The notes beneath the pieces are model-generated. The model did not search any database. It had not been told where the DNA came from and was given only the letters and a program-made list of their open reading frames with translations. A stretch of DNA of 64,000 bases from Altererythrobacter sp. Root672 (GTDB lineage: Bacteria; Pseudomonadota; Alphaproteobacteria; Sphingomonadales; Sphingomonadaceae): assembly GCF_001427865.1 (NCBI RefSeq), contig NZ_LMHH01000004.1:42125-106124 (forward strand), in the 5' to 3' direction. The number at the start of each line of letters is the position of its first letter. Positions within the stretch are counted from its first letter, which is position 1. Below are positions 52,288 through 63,785 of this stretch, piece by piece. The position numbers were made by a program, and so were the translations under genes.

Positions 52288-52574
52288 AGCACAAGGCTGA
52301 CCTGGCAAAGTACAAGCCCTCGCTGTCGCGCAAGAGCGTCGGCATCGGTGCCGCGGCTACGGGCGCCACCGCCACGGGCACTTCGGCCTTGGGCAGCGGA
52401 GCCATTGGCGCGCTTGCTCTCGGTGCTTTTGCGCTGGGCGCCTTCGCGATCGGGGCCCTTGCGATCGGACGTCTCCGTGTCGGCAAGGCTCGCATCAAGA
52501 AGCTGCGGATCGACGAACTGGAAGTCGGGCGCATCACTTTGCTCGATCCGAGTGAGGAAGAGGGCAAGGAGTGA
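52284..52574 (+). CDS. Small protein with pentapeptide-like repeats
   Basis: A 96-residue protein. Residues ~36-85 are about ten five-residue units of form A-[IL]-G-x-[LF] grading into R-[IV]-x-x-[51 protein letters not shown]. This is the period of pentapeptide-repeat right-handed helices, though the first part is hydrophobic enough to be misread as a membrane helix. It sits between ispG and a GNAT acetyltransferase with overlapping starts and stops. Function unknown. Confidence 0.78.
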   Translation: MKHKADLAKYKPSLSRKSVGIGAAATGATATGTSALGSGAIGALALGAFALGAFAIGALAIGRLRVGKARIKKLRIDELEVGRITLLDPSEEEGKE

Positions 52575-53056
52575 GCCTTGCGATCCGGCCGGCAACGCCA
52601 GCCGACCTGCCGCTCATCGCCGAACTGATCCGCGCGCTCGCCGAGTACGAGAAACTCGCCCATGAAGTGCGCTTCGAAGAGGCGGTGCTGGGCGAAAAGC
52701 TGTTCGGACCGCGGCCTTACGCCGAGGTACTGATCGGCGAAGTGGACGGCGTGGCACAAGGCTTCGCGCTGTTCTTTCACAACTTCTCGACCTTCGAGGG
52801 CAAACCGGGGATCTACCTCGAGGACCTGTTCGTCAGGCCCGAAGCGCGCGGCGCGGGGCTCGGCAAGGCCCTGCTCGTCGAACTGGCGCGGCTGGCGCTG
52901 GAGCGCGACTGCGCCCGCCTTGAATGGTGGGTGCTCGATTGGAACGAGCCGTCAATCGGCTTCTACAAGTCGCTCGGCGCGAGGCCGATGGACGAGTGGA
53001 CGGTGATGCGGGTCGATGGCGAAGCGCTGGGCGCACTCGCTGGGGCCGCGAAGTAG
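52571..53056 (+). CDS. GNAT family N-acetyltransferase (diamine acetyltransferase-like)
   Basis: A 161-residue GNAT protein with the acetyl-CoA site VRPEARGAGLGKALLVELAR (R/Q-x-x-G-x-G/A) and GIYLEDLFVRPEARGAG before it. WWVLDWNEPSIGFYKSLGAR is typical of the SSAT (spermidine/diamine acetyltransferase) branch. The start is GTG, overlapping the upstream stop (GTGA). The substrate, a polyamine or thialysine, is a family-level guess. Confidence 0.9.
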   Translation: MSLAIRPATPADLPLIAELIRALAEYEKLAHEVRFEEAVLGEKLFGPRPYAEVLIGEVDGVAQGFALFFHNFSTFEGKPGIYLEDLFVRPEARGAGLGKALLVELARLALERDCARLEWWVLDWNEPSIGFYKSLGARPMDEWTVMRVDGEALGALAGAAK

Positions 53057-53096
53057 CTTTACGAGCGTTTAAGCATGCCTGGGCTATGGCGGCCCG

Positions 53097-53606
53097 ATGA
53101 AAGTCGAGCCGCTCTTCGCCCTGCTCGCCGCAGGCATGGTGATCGCCTGGTTCGCCCCTGACCGGGCGAGCGACGGCGCGCCAGCGTCAGGCAAGCTCGA
53201 AACGACGGCGGAAAAGGTCCAGGTGGTACGGGAAGAACCCGGCCCCATCGTCCTGCCACGCGAAGCCGACGGCCACTTCTACGCCGACGTAATCATCGAT
53301 GCCGCGTCGAGCGAGATGCTGGTCGACACTGGCGCCACGGTCATCGCGCTGACCGACGAAGATGCGAAATCCATGGGCATCGAATGGAACCAGGATCAGG
53401 TTCGGCCCGTCGCGCGCGGGGCAAGCGGCGACGTTTATGGGGTCAACGTTGTGCTCGACACGGTGCGTGTCGGCGATCTCGAGGTTCGCGGAGTGGAAGC
53501 CATCGTGGTTCCAGACGGGCTCGACATTTCCCTGCTCGGCCAGTCGTTCCTGTCGCGAGTGGGCAAAGTGCAAATCGAGACAAACAGAATGATTCTAGGC
53601 AGTTAG
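53097..53606 (+). CDS. Clan AA retropepsin-like aspartic protease (TIGR02281 type)
   Basis: A 169-residue protein with an N-terminal hydrophobic anchor (PLFALLAAGMVIAWFA). A retropepsin-like domain follows, with the active-site SEMLVDTGATVIALTDEDA and, near the end, GLDISLLGQSFLSRVGKVQI, the two hallmarks of the TIGR02281 single-lobe family. It probably dimerises in the periplasm; the target is unknown. It begins 40 nt after the acetyltransferase gene. Confidence 0.9.
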   Translation: MKVEPLFALLAAGMVIAWFAPDRASDGAPASGKLETTAEKVQVVREEPGPIVLPREADGHFYADVIIDAASSEMLVDTGATVIALTDEDAKSMGIEWNQDQVRPVARGASGDVYGVNVVLDTVRVGDLEVRGVEAIVVPDGLDISLLGQSFLSRVGKVQIETNRMILGS

Positions 53607-53676
53607 ATGAAGGCGGCACTCCATCCGGTCGCATCAGGCTGGACAGGGGAGGTTGGAAAGGGGCAATATAGGTCCA

Positions 53677-54285
53677 GTGAATAGGCGGGAATTCATCGCT
53701 TCGGCTGGCCTGGCGGCGGGATCGCTGGCTTTGCCTGTACGTGTGGCCGCGCAAGTCGGGCCGGACCTGCGCACGACCGCTATCCTCGACTCCGCGCGCG
53801 CTGAGATGAACCGCTCCGGCGCCCTACTATGGCGCCGCGACATCGTCGGCGTCGCCGATTTCGCCGCTCACTCGGCCTACCCCCGGTTCCACATCGCCAA
53901 CCTCGAAAGCGGAACTGTCCGCTCGTTACGGGTGGCGCATGGGGCGGGTTCTGATCCCGAGCATGACGGCTGGCTCAAGTGGTTCTCGAACGTGCCGGGC
54001 TCGAACGCCACCAGCCGCGGGTCCTACATCACCTGGGAATGGTACTACGGTAAGTACGGCACCTCGGTGCGGCTTGGCGGACTTGATCCGGACAACTCCA
54101 ACGCGTTCGACCGGGCAATCGTCATGCACTCGGCCGAATACGCGACACAGGCCCACCTCGACCATTGGGGCAAGCTCGGCCGGTCGAACGGCTGCTTCGC
54201 CTTCTCGCCTGACGATTTCAACGAGGTCCTGGGGACGCTCTCAGGCGGACGGCTGATCTACGCCGACCGCCTGGGCTTTGTCTGA
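53677..54285 (+). CDS. Murein L,D-transpeptidase catalytic-domain protein (YkuD_2), Tat-exported
   Basis: A 202-residue protein from GTG 53677. The N-terminus NRREFIASAGLAAGSLALPV is a twin-arginine-type signal. The YkuD_2 domain (PF13645-like) has RFHIANLESGTVRSLRVAHG and the catalytic Cys173 in GRSNGCFAFS. It is expected to act on peptidoglycan peptides in the periplasm. A TTG eight codons upstream (53653) is possible. It converges with a second, different L,D-transpeptidase gene four bases away. Confidence 0.87.
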   Translation: MNRREFIASAGLAAGSLALPVRVAAQVGPDLRTTAILDSARAEMNRSGALLWRRDIVGVADFAAHSAYPRFHIANLESGTVRSLRVAHGAGSDPEHDGWLKWFSNVPGSNATSRGSYITWEWYYGKYGTSVRLGGLDPDNSNAFDRAIVMHSAEYATQAHLDHWGKLGRSNGCFAFSPDDFNEVLGTLSGGRLIYADRLGFV

Positions 54286-54289
54286 CGCC

Positions 54290-55630
54290 TCAGGAAGTCT
54301 GCAGGTCGTCGACAATTTCGATGACTTCTTCGTCAGTCACCCGCGAACGATTGCCGACCCGCGGAGCCTTGAAGCTGGCGATCACGGCTGCGTCCCGACC
54401 ATAGAGGTCGTTGAACGTCCGCAACTGCCCGTCGATGTCGCGCGCCATCGTGAAGTAGGTGATGTAGACCGGCATCGACTTCTTCACCGGTACGCGGGTG
54501 TATTCGCCCGAGGTGGAGATGGTCACCGTCTCTTCGCGTGTGGCGCCCTGCCCCAGGATGGCAATGGTCATCGCCAGTTCCAAGGCCCGCTCGACACGGA
54601 CACAGCCGTGGCTCAGCGCACGGTTGTCAGAGGCGAACAGATTTCGCGACGGCGTATCGTGCAGGAAGATCGAGTGCGGATTGGGCATGTCGAGCTTCAT
54701 CTGCCCGAGCGAGTTCCCTGGCCCCGGCTGCTGCACGACGGTGATGAAGCCGTTCTCCGCGCGAGAACCACGATAGCCGTTGGCACGCGCCCAGCCGGGA
54801 TTGCCGAGCACCCTGGCACCGAGCCCTTCGCCCTTCACGATTGATTGCGGCACCGTCCAGGTCGGGTTGAAGATCACGCCTTCGACCGTTTCCGCCAGCT
54901 GCGGAGTCGCAGTGCGCCCGGGCTTGCCGACAATCGTGCGGTAGCTGCGGATGATATTGTTGTTCACCGTCAGCCGCAGCTGGAACTCGGGCACGTTGGT
55001 GAGCAGGTATTGCACGCCCAGATCGCGCTGCAGCCACCGCCAGCGGTCCATGTTGGCGCGGATGAGATCACGCTTCGTGGTCTGGTTCTGCGGCGTCGCA
55101 GCCAGCGTTTCCTTCAGCGCCGCATAGTCGGGATGAGTCGGCAGGACCGAATCGATCGCCGCGGCAACCGCTCCGGTCGTGGTCGCCCGCTCCATCAACT
55201 GGCCGGTGGGCGTGAGGTCGGCGTCGGGATCGATGACGAACCACTGCCGACGTGCATCCATCGGTGTGCGCCCGTCGCGCAGGTCTTCGACGAGCCAGGT
55301 GAACGTCTGGCTCGCAGCTTCGTCAAGCTGAACACCTTCGCCGGTTTCAATCGCGGCGCGGAGATCCTTCACGGCGTAGTCGGCGGGATCGAGGCCTTCC
55401 GCCCCGACGCGCTCGGCGTAAGCCAGCAACAAGCGGGCGTTCGTCAGCGGCCACTGCATGATCGCAGGATAGAGCGGCGCCGGCGGCAGTGTTACAGCCG
55501 ACGTCATCGGCGCGGTAACCACCTCCGCATCCTGGTTCAGGACACGCTGGGCCTGGATCTGTTGCGCCGCAACCGGCGCGCCTAGCGCCACGGTCACGCC
55601 AGCCAGCAAGATTGTGCGCCACGCTTTCAT
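54290..55630 (-). CDS. L,D-transpeptidase (YcbB/LdtD-like)
   Basis: A 446-residue protein with a signal peptide (TILLAGVTVALGAPVAAQQI). A peptidoglycan-binding-like helical domain follows, with the YkuD catalytic domain at about 205-385. The latter carries IFLHDTPSRNLFASDNRALS and HGCVRVE with catalytic Cys343. The large size and the insertion before the active site match YcbB-type enzymes that make 3-3 crosslinks in peptidoglycan. The ATG at 55630 is chosen over an upstream in-frame start. Confidence 0.93.
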   Translation of the reverse strand: MKAWRTILLAGVTVALGAPVAAQQIQAQRVLNQDAEVVTAPMTSAVTLPPAPLYPAIMQWPLTNARLLLAYAERVGAEGLDPADYAVKDLRAAIETGEGVQLDEAASQTFTWLVEDLRDGRTPMDARRQWFVIDPDADLTPTGQLMERATTTGAVAAAIDSVLPTHPDYAALKETLAATPQNQTTKRDLIRANMDRWRWLQRDLGVQYLLTNVPEFQLRLTVNNNIIRSYRTIVGKPGRTATPQLAETVEGVIFNPTWTVPQSIVKGEGLGARVLGNPGWARANGYRGSRAENGFITVVQQPGPGNSLGQMKLDMPNPHSIFLHDTPSRNLFASDNRALSHGCVRVERALELAMTIAILGQGATREETVTISTSGEYTRVPVKKSMPVYITYFTMARDIDGQLRTFNDLYGRDAAVIASFKAPRVGNRSRVTDEEVIEIVDDLQTS

Positions 55631-55807
55631 CGTAATTCCATGCCCCTGTGAGTGTTCAGAAGCCCCTGCCATGCGGGACCCGTCCGGACAACGGGCACTG
55701 CATTCTTCCCGTTTCGTGCCCCGCTATCAAGCAGGACGGCTGACTCTACGGTGAATCGTGCGACGGTGCGGATTGTCCGCAACGGTTTGGCCGGTAAAGC
55801 AGGCAGT

Positions 55808-56695
55808 ATGACCCGCGAGCGACCTTTGCTGCCCTTTGCCATCACTCTGGCCGCAGTGGCGCTCTATTCGCTGATGGACGCTCTGATGAAAGGGGCGTCA
55901 ATTGCGGTCGGGGCGTATAGCGCCTTGCTGCTGCGCTGCGCTCTGGGAACGATGATGATCGGCCCGGTGTGGCTGATCAAGCGCACGGCTTGGCCCTCCA
56001 AGCCGGTGATGCGGCTCTATGCAATACGGGCTTTCGTTGGTTCGGCGATGGCTTTCACCTTCTTCTGGGGCCTCGAGCGAATCCCGCTGGCGGAGGGAAT
56101 CGCCCTGTCGTTCGTGGCTCCGCTGATTGCGCTCTATCTGGCGGCGATCGTACTTGGAGAGCGGATCAACCCGAGCGCCATCGGCGCTTCATTGCTCGGG
56201 CTGGCGGGGGTGACGGTGATCGCGTTCGAACGCGTCGGACCCGGCACTCCGGCAAACCCGGACGCGACTTGGGGTGTCGCCTCGATCCTGTTGTCCTCGG
56301 TGCTCTATGCCTGGAACCTGGTGCTGCAGCGCCAACAGTCGCTGGTGGCAAAGCCCGTCGAGATCGCGACCTTCCAGAATGCGGGAATGGGCCTCGTCCT
56401 GCTGCTGTTTGCCCCGTGGATGTTCGAAATGCCGGCATTGGAAACCTGGCCCGTGATCGGCGCGTCGGCGGGACTTGCCGTGGTCGCCGTCCTGCTGCTG
56501 TCCTGGGCTTATGCCCGGGCGGAAGCCCAGGCGCTCGTGCCGCTCGAATACTCCGGGTTCCTGTGGGCCGCGCTATTCGGCTGGCTGCTATTCGACGAGA
56601 GCCTGCGAGTGGCAGTTCTCCTGGGCGCAGCGTTGATCGTGGTCGCCTGCTGGATTGCCGCGCCGCGCAAACATCCCGAACAGGCCGCGGCCTAG
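55808..56695 (+). CDS. DMT-superfamily (EamA) transporter
   Basis: A 295-residue protein with ten hydrophobic helices in two EamA repeats: LYSLMDALMKGASIAVGAYS in the first and SAGLAVVAVLLLSWAYARAE in the second. It is a drug/metabolite transporter of unknown substrate. The ATG at 55808 follows AGGCAG; the 52 codons upstream in the same frame lack coding character. Its stop overlaps that of a tiny membrane-protein gene on the opposite strand. Confidence 0.92.
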   Translation: MTRERPLLPFAITLAAVALYSLMDALMKGASIAVGAYSALLLRCALGTMMIGPVWLIKRTAWPSKPVMRLYAIRAFVGSAMAFTFFWGLERIPLAEGIALSFVAPLIALYLAAIVLGERINPSAIGASLLGLAGVTVIAFERVGPGTPANPDATWGVASILLSSVLYAWNLVLQRQQSLVAKPVEIATFQNAGMGLVLLLFAPWMFEMPALETWPVIGASAGLAVVAVLLLSWAYARAEAQALVPLEYSGFLWAALFGWLLFDESLRVAVLLGAALIVVACWIAAPRKHPEQAAA

Positions 56696-56862
56696 CTTCC
56701 CGCCTTGGCAGCCGGAGCAGCCGTCTCTGTCTTCGCCCCGAAGCCCGCTGCATGCCAGATCAACCCGAACGCAGCGCCGAGGATCGCAGCGAGAATCAGC
56801 GCCAGGGCCATCGGTATCACGTAAAGCGGTTCCTGCCGCCTGCCCGAAGGTCCTGTTGTCAT
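56692..56862 (-). CDS. Small single-pass membrane protein (56 aa)
   Basis: A complete short frame with a strong ribosome site (AGGAGCG, 5 nt before ATG). It encodes a basic N-terminus (MTTGPSGRRQEPLY), one hydrophobic helix (VIPMALALILAAILGAAFGL), and an Ala-rich tail. Its stop overlaps that of the convergent DMT gene and its promoter lies in the gap before acnA. No family known to me; similar tiny proteins occur beside acnA in sphingomonads (recollection). Confidence 0.72.
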   Translation of the reverse strand: MTTGPSGRRQEPLYVIPMALALILAAILGAAFGLIWHAAGFGAKTETAAPAAKAGS

Positions 56863-56977
56863 GACACGCTCCTGATTATCGCCGTGCCTTGACCTAGCGC
56901 GCCTGAACGCGCAAGCGCCAGCGCAAACCGGCCCTTCACGCGGTCGGATTCAGCATTATCAGGAGGCCCACTCGCCC

Positions 56978-59653
<2,676 letters not shown>

Positions 59654-59712
59654 GGCCGTTCATCCGCGGTTTTAGGATCGGGGCGCAGCTTCTCTCGTGA
59701 AGGGAGAAGTCC

Positions 59713-60237
59713 ATGCGCCCCGTCCGAACCGCTGTTCTCATATCCGTTTTAGCGGGCTCGCTGCTGGCTCTGCCGTTGCAGGCCCGTGCCGAGCTGCCCG
59801 CCAACCCTCAGGTCGACTACGAAGGCTTCGTCGAGCTGGCGGGCCGGCTAGGCGAGTACCGCGAAGGCAGGCGCCTGGGCTGGCAAGAGTTCGCTCGGCG
59901 CGCCCAGCACGATGGTGCGATCCTGCTAGACGCCCGGTCGGAAAGCGCCTTTGCCGCTGGACACCTGGACGGAGCCATCAATCTGCCGCTGCCGGATTTC
60001 ACCGCCGAGCGGCTCGCTGAAGTGCTCGGCCCGGACCAGGGCCGGCCGGTCTACATCTACTGCAACAACAACTTCGCCGACGACCGGCCACCGGTGGTGG
60101 TGAAGAAGGTCGAGCTGGCTCTCAACATACCGACTTTCATCAACCTGGTCGGGTACGGCTATGCCAACGTCTGGGAACTGGCGGACGTGATCCGCACTGA
60201 CGGGCCGGGCGTGAACTGGGTTTCGACCGCCCCATAA
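59713..60237 (+). CDS. Periplasmic rhodanese-like protein
   Basis: A 174-residue protein with a signal peptide (TAVLISVLAGSLLALPLQAR, cleavage near RAE). A single rhodanese domain follows: AILLDARSESAFAAGHLDGA, then INLPLPDFTAERL, then VYIYCNNNFADDRPP with the active cysteine in YCNNNF. The loop is longer than in classical rhodaneses, as in periplasmic members. AGGGAGA precedes the ATG. It ends at an intrinsic terminator shared with the gene to the right. Confidence 0.9.
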   Translation: MRPVRTAVLISVLAGSLLALPLQARAELPANPQVDYEGFVELAGRLGEYREGRRLGWQEFARRAQHDGAILLDARSESAFAAGHLDGAINLPLPDFTAERLAEVLGPDQGRPVYIYCNNNFADDRPPVVVKKVELALNIPTFINLVGYGYANVWELADVIRTDGPGVNWVSTAP

Positions 60238-60240
60238 ACG

Positions 60241-60268
60241 AAAGGGCGGCCCCCCCGAACCGCCCTTT
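60241..60268. terminator. Bidirectional intrinsic terminator
   Basis: AAAGGGCGG and CCGCCCTTT form a nine-pair stem around a C-rich loop between the convergent rhodanese and PEP-CTERM-like genes. The A/T-rich ends of the stem can supply the U-tract in either direction. Confidence 0.85.
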
Positions 60269-60290
60269 CACCGCATCGAAGGTAGTGGGT

Positions 60291-61208
60291 TCAGGCCGCC
60301 GCAGCGGGTACCTTCCTGCGGCGTCGCATGAACACGGCAGCGGCGCCCACCCCGAACAGGACCATCATCGGCGGTTCCGGAACTTCGGTGCCCGAAGTGG
60401 TGCTGGACACGCCCGAGCTCGAGCCGGTGGAAGAACTGGTCGAGCTCGATGTCGAAGTGGACGAGCTGGTCGACGTCGAGCTTGAGGTCGACGAACTCGT
60501 CGAAGTGCTGCTCGAGCTCGATGTGCTGGAAGTGATGTCGCCGGACGTCGAGCTGGTGCTGGTCACGTTGCCCGAGCTCGAGGTGGTCGTGCTGCTGATC
60601 GTCCCGGAGCTGGTCGACGTCGAACTGCCCCCGGTCGACGTGGAGGTCGAGCTGCCGCCCGACGAGGTCGAAGTCGAACTGCCGGTGCTCGAATTGTCGA
60701 TGTCGATATTGATGCCGCTGGTCGAACCCGAACTGGTCGTGGTTGTCGTCGTCGTGGTCGTGCTCTGCGGGGTGCCCGAAGATGAGCTCGAACCGGACGT
60801 CGTGGTCGAAACCGTGATGCTGCCGCCGCTGCTGCCCCCGCCGAAGAAGCCTCCGAAGAAGCCGCCGCCGAAGCCACCGCCGCTCGAACCGCCGATCACG
60901 ACGGGCGGTGGGCTGCCTGTCGCCACGACGGCTGCCTGAGGCAACGGTGCGATGGGAATTGGGGCGATCGGCGGCGCATCGATCACGCGCTCGATCGGCG
61001 GGAGTTCGGGCGGCGGGGCTTCGGCCACCACCACCGGGCGCGGTGGGGGCGCCTTTACCTGCTTGATCGGCCGCTCGATCGGAACCGACTTGCCGGACTT
61101 GTAGTCCGTGGTCCGCGCCTGCGGTTCGGCCTGGTGGACCGCGCCACCGACGAGCGCTCCGCTTGCCGCGAGAGCGGCCAGTTTGGCGAGGGCTGTGCGT
61201 ACCGACAT
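60291..61208 (-). CDS. Ser/Thr-rich surface protein with PEP-CTERM-like sorting tail
   Basis: A 305-residue exported protein. It has a signal-like N-terminus (LAKLAALAASGALVGGAVHQ), a Pro-rich stretch, a Gly/Phe segment (GGGFGGGFFGGFFGGG), and about 140 residues of nearly pure Ser, Thr and Gly. It ends with VPEPPMMVLFGVGAAAVFMR followed by an Arg/Lys cluster, the PEP-motif, membrane helix and basic tail of exosortase substrates. The low-complexity part is written in repeated TCGAGCTCGACGTCG-like codons on the opposite strand and is likely to vary in length. Such proteins are usually glycosylated and linked to exopolysaccharide. Confidence 0.85.
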   Translation of the reverse strand: MSVRTALAKLAALAASGALVGGAVHQAEPQARTTDYKSGKSVPIERPIKQVKAPPPRPVVVAEAPPPELPPIERVIDAPPIAPIPIAPLPQAAVVATGSPPPVVIGGSSGGGFGGGFFGGFFGGGSSGGSITVSTTTSGSSSSSGTPQSTTTTTTTTTSSGSTSGINIDIDNSSTGSSTSTSSGGSSTSTSTGGSSTSTSSGTISSTTTSSSGNVTSTSSTSGDITSSTSSSSSTSTSSSTSSSTSTSSSTSTSSSTSSSTGSSSGVSSTTSGTEVPEPPMMVLFGVGAAAVFMRRRRKVPAAAA

Positions 61209-61433
61209 GCGTTTTCTCTCTCAGTGGCCAGGAGCGCTGCCAGTCCGAATTGGACCTCCAGCCCTTCTCCTCCACTGCCAAGAACACGCGCTAGCGAGGG
61301 GTCGGCAATCGGATTAACCAAGATTCCGAGAGCGCGATGTCGTTTTTTGCGAAGTCTCAGAGGCCGGCGAGCGGCTCTGTCCCGATCTGGAACCGAACTG
61401 CGCGCGAATCCGAACGACCGTTAACGGCCGCGG

Positions 61434-62462
61434 CTACTTTCCGGGATCGAACAGGCCGGTCTGCGAGCCGCTCGGCGGGGTGATTCCCAGGTGATTCCAT
61501 CCCGCATCGTTGAGGCAGCGCCCGCGCGCCGTGCGGGCGACCAGGCCGAGCTGGATCAGGAACGGTTCGACCACGTCCTCGATCGTGTCGCGCGGCTCGG
61601 CGAGGCCCGCGGCGAGCGTTTCCACGCCCACCGGGCCGCCTTTGTAGATGTCGGCGATCATGGTGAGGTAGCGCCGGTCCATCGCATCGAGGCCAAGCGT
61701 ATCGACTTCCAGCCGGGTCAGCGCCTTGTCCGCTACCTCGGAGGTGATCAGCGGCGCTCCCTCAACGTGGGCAAAGTCGCGCACCCGGCGCAACAAGCGT
61801 CCGGCCACGCGCGGTGTGCCGCGCGACCGGCGAGCCACCTCGCGCGCACCCGCGGGATCGATGGCCATGCCGAGCAGCGAAGCGCTACGCGTCACCACCC
61901 GCTCCAGTTCGGGCACAGTGTAGAAGTTCAAGCGCACCGGAATGCCGAAGCGGTCGCGCAACGGCGTGGTCAGCAGGCCCTGCCGGGTCGTCGCGCCAAT
62001 CAGCGTGAACGGCGGCAAGTCGATCCGCACCGAGCGCGCCGAGGGCCCCTCGCCGATGATCAGATCGAGCGCGCGGTCCTCCATCGCCGGGTAGAGCACT
62101 TCTTCGACCACCGGATTGAGCCGGTGGATCTCGTCGATGAACAGCACGTCGTGCGGTTCGAGATTGGTCAGCAGCGCCGCGAGGTCGCCAGTCTTGCCGA
62201 TCACCGGGCCGCTGGTAGCGCGGAAGCCGACGCCGAGCTCCTTGGCCACGATCTGCGCCAACGTGGTCTTGCCGAGGCCCGGCGGGCCGAAGAACAGCAC
62301 ATGGTCCATCGCCTCGCCCCGCCCGCGTGCGGCTTCGATGAACACGCGCAGGTTCTCGCGCGCCGCTTCCTGCCCCACGAACTCGCCGAGCGACTTGGGG
62401 CGCAGAGCGGCGTCCTGGTCCTCGGGCTGGCGCTGAGGGGTGAGGGTGGGGTTATCGGTCAT
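61434..62462 (-). CDS. ruvB: Holliday junction ATP-dependent DNA helicase RuvB
   Basis: A 342-residue AAA+ motor that drives Holliday-junction branch migration with RuvA. It has [20 protein letters not shown] at the start, Walker [15 protein letters not shown] at 58-71, Walker [12 protein letters not shown] at 106-116, and [17 protein letters not shown] as sensor 1 with the arginine finger region. The start at 62462 lies inside the end of the upstream inserted gene. Here ruvA and ruvB are separated by that gene, which is unusual. Confidence 0.97.
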   Translation of the reverse strand: MTDNPTLTPQRQPEDQDAALRPKSLGEFVGQEAARENLRVFIEAARGRGEAMDHVLFFGPPGLGKTTLAQIVAKELGVGFRATSGPVIGKTGDLAALLTNLEPHDVLFIDEIHRLNPVVEEVLYPAMEDRALDLIIGEGPSARSVRIDLPPFTLIGATTRQGLLTTPLRDRFGIPVRLNFYTVPELERVVTRSASLLGMAIDPAGAREVARRSRGTPRVAGRLLRRVRDFAHVEGAPLITSEVADKALTRLEVDTLGLDAMDRRYLTMIADIYKGGPVGVETLAAGLAEPRDTIEDVVEPFLIQLGLVARTARGRCLNDAGWNHLGITPPSGSQTGLFDPGK

Positions 62463-63186
62463 CGTTCGCAGTCCACCAAGGTTTCCCGACACTTTGGAAT
62501 CGCTCGATGACACTCTCAAAATCATCGTCAGGTGCAGCGGTGCCGTTAAACCTGAGGCTTGACACAACAGGCCCTCTTTCCAATTCCGTCGGAACGTCTT
62601 CAGATTGGCCCCGTGCATAAGGGAACAAAGCACCGCATAACTGACGTATCTTTGCGGCCTGCAATTGATATTCCGCGATGTTCATGTTGATTCCTAAGCG
62701 GAATACGTCCTCATCAGCGATCAGTGACACGAGGCGAGCGTTCAGAATCTGAATTTGCCGAAGCAATTCACTCACCAGAGCGTTTACCGTTTCAACGTCG
62801 CTAGTTTCAACGAACTCCCCCAAGCTGACGGGGATTTCGCTCGGGAAGACCGGCGGGCTCCAATGCCCGCTTAGTCGACCATTGGGTGTAGATCGAAGGA
62901 TTGCGCTCGCCTCGGAAAGGCTCCTAATCACCTCGTTAGCGTAATGCGTGGCGGTAGAGAGCGTAAGAGGTAGAACGAAGCGTTTCGCTCGATGCAAACG
63001 CATCAGCCGCTTGTTTTCCAGTTTGTCCGCGTGGCGGATCTGCAGCCTGATGGCCAAGTAACCTATCAGTGCTGCCAAAACTGCAAACGCGCCGGTTTCG
63101 AGCGATTGCCACTCATAAAGGCACTGACTGAAGTCGGCGGTCCAGTCGCTTGGAACATTACACCGCACCAAGGGTGTTACCATCAC
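62452..63186 (-). CDS. Uncharacterised membrane-anchored protein inserted between ruvA and ruvB
   Basis: A 244-residue protein with one clear transmembrane helix near residues 32-50 ([19 protein letters not shown]), followed by a cytoplasmic helical region ([20 protein letters not shown], then [20 protein letters not shown]). No family recognised. Its codons are visibly less GC-biased than those of ruvA and ruvB. It overlaps ruvA by four bases (ATGA) and ruvB by 11 bases, so it is fully embedded in the operon and must be translated with it. The composition suggests a foreign origin; a role in recombination or phage interaction is open. Confidence 0.75.
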   Translation of the reverse strand: MMVTPLVRCNVPSDWTADFSQCLYEWQSLETGAFAVLAALIGYLAIRLQIRHADKLENKRLMRLHRAKRFVLPLTLSTATHYANEVIRSLSEASAILRSTPNGRLSGHWSPPVFPSEIPVSLGEFVETSDVETVNALVSELLRQIQILNARLVSLIADEDVFRLGINMNIAEYQLQAAKIRQLCGALFPYARGQSEDVPTELERGPVVSSLRFNGTAAPDDDFESVIERFQSVGKPWWTANDDR

Positions 63187-63785
63187 CCCGCCGCCCTCTT
63201 CAGCGCCACCCGCACCAGCTCGTTCAACCCGGCACCCTCGCCCAGCTCCGCCTGCGCATGCGCCACGGCGCTCGCCGCAACAGCAGGCTTGAACCCGAGG
63301 TTCTGCAACGCCGAGACCGCATCGGCACTTGCGCTTCCCGGCTGCGACACCGCCACCGCCACGCCCGCCGAACCACCCGGCAACGCCCCGGCCTTGTCCT
63401 TGAGCTCGTTGACGATCCGCCCGGCCAGCTTCGGCCCGACACCCTGAGCGCGCGCCACTTGCGCCGCATCTCCAGCCCCGCAGGCCCGCTGCAGTTCGTC
63501 AATCGACAACGCCGAGAGGATCGCCAGCGCGACTTTGCTGCCGACGCCTTGGACCGTGGTCAGCAGGCGGAACCAGTCGCGCTCCCCCGCATCGGCGAAG
63601 CCAAGCAGGCGCATATCGTTCTCGCTCACCTGCAAGTCGGTGAAGACCGTGCACTCATCGCCGGCGATGCCGAGCGCGGCGAGAGTCTTGCTCGAGCAAT
63701 GCACGAGATAGCCGACGCCCTGGACGTCGATCACCGCCCAGTCCGCCCCGCTTTCGTCCAGCCGTCCCGTCAGCTTCGCAATCAT
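63183..63785 (-). CDS. ruvA: Holliday junction DNA-binding protein RuvA
   Basis: A 200-residue protein with the OB-fold N-domain (IAKLTGRLDESGADWAVIDV), two helix-hairpin-helix motifs (FRLLTTVQGVGSKVALAILS and VARAQGVGPKLAGRIVNELK), and the C-terminal domain III that contacts RuvB (SADAVSALQNLGFKPAVAAS). It tetramerises on Holliday junctions. The ATG at 63785 follows AGGAAC. No ruvC precedes it in the visible sequence; instead a gene on the plus strand starts near the window edge. Confidence 0.97.
   Translation of the reverse strand: MIAKLTGRLDESGADWAVIDVQGVGYLVHCSSKTLAALGIAGDECTVFTDLQVSENDMRLLGFADAGERDWFRLLTTVQGVGSKVALAILSALSIDELQRACGAGDAAQVARAQGVGPKLAGRIVNELKDKAGALPGGSAGVAVAVSQPGSASADAVSALQNLGFKPAVAASAVAHAQAELGEGAGLNELVRVALKRAAG

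Noticed and set aside
60328..60939. 203-codon Val/Glu/Asp-rich frame opposite the Ser/Thr-rich gene
   Set aside because: It is the complement of the Ser/Thr repeat; the sense product has a signal peptide and a sorting tail, the antisense product has neither.
61491..62510. 339-codon frame antisense to ruvB
   Set aside because: Compositional shadow (Arg/His/Gln-rich, no motif) of the ruvB coding strand.
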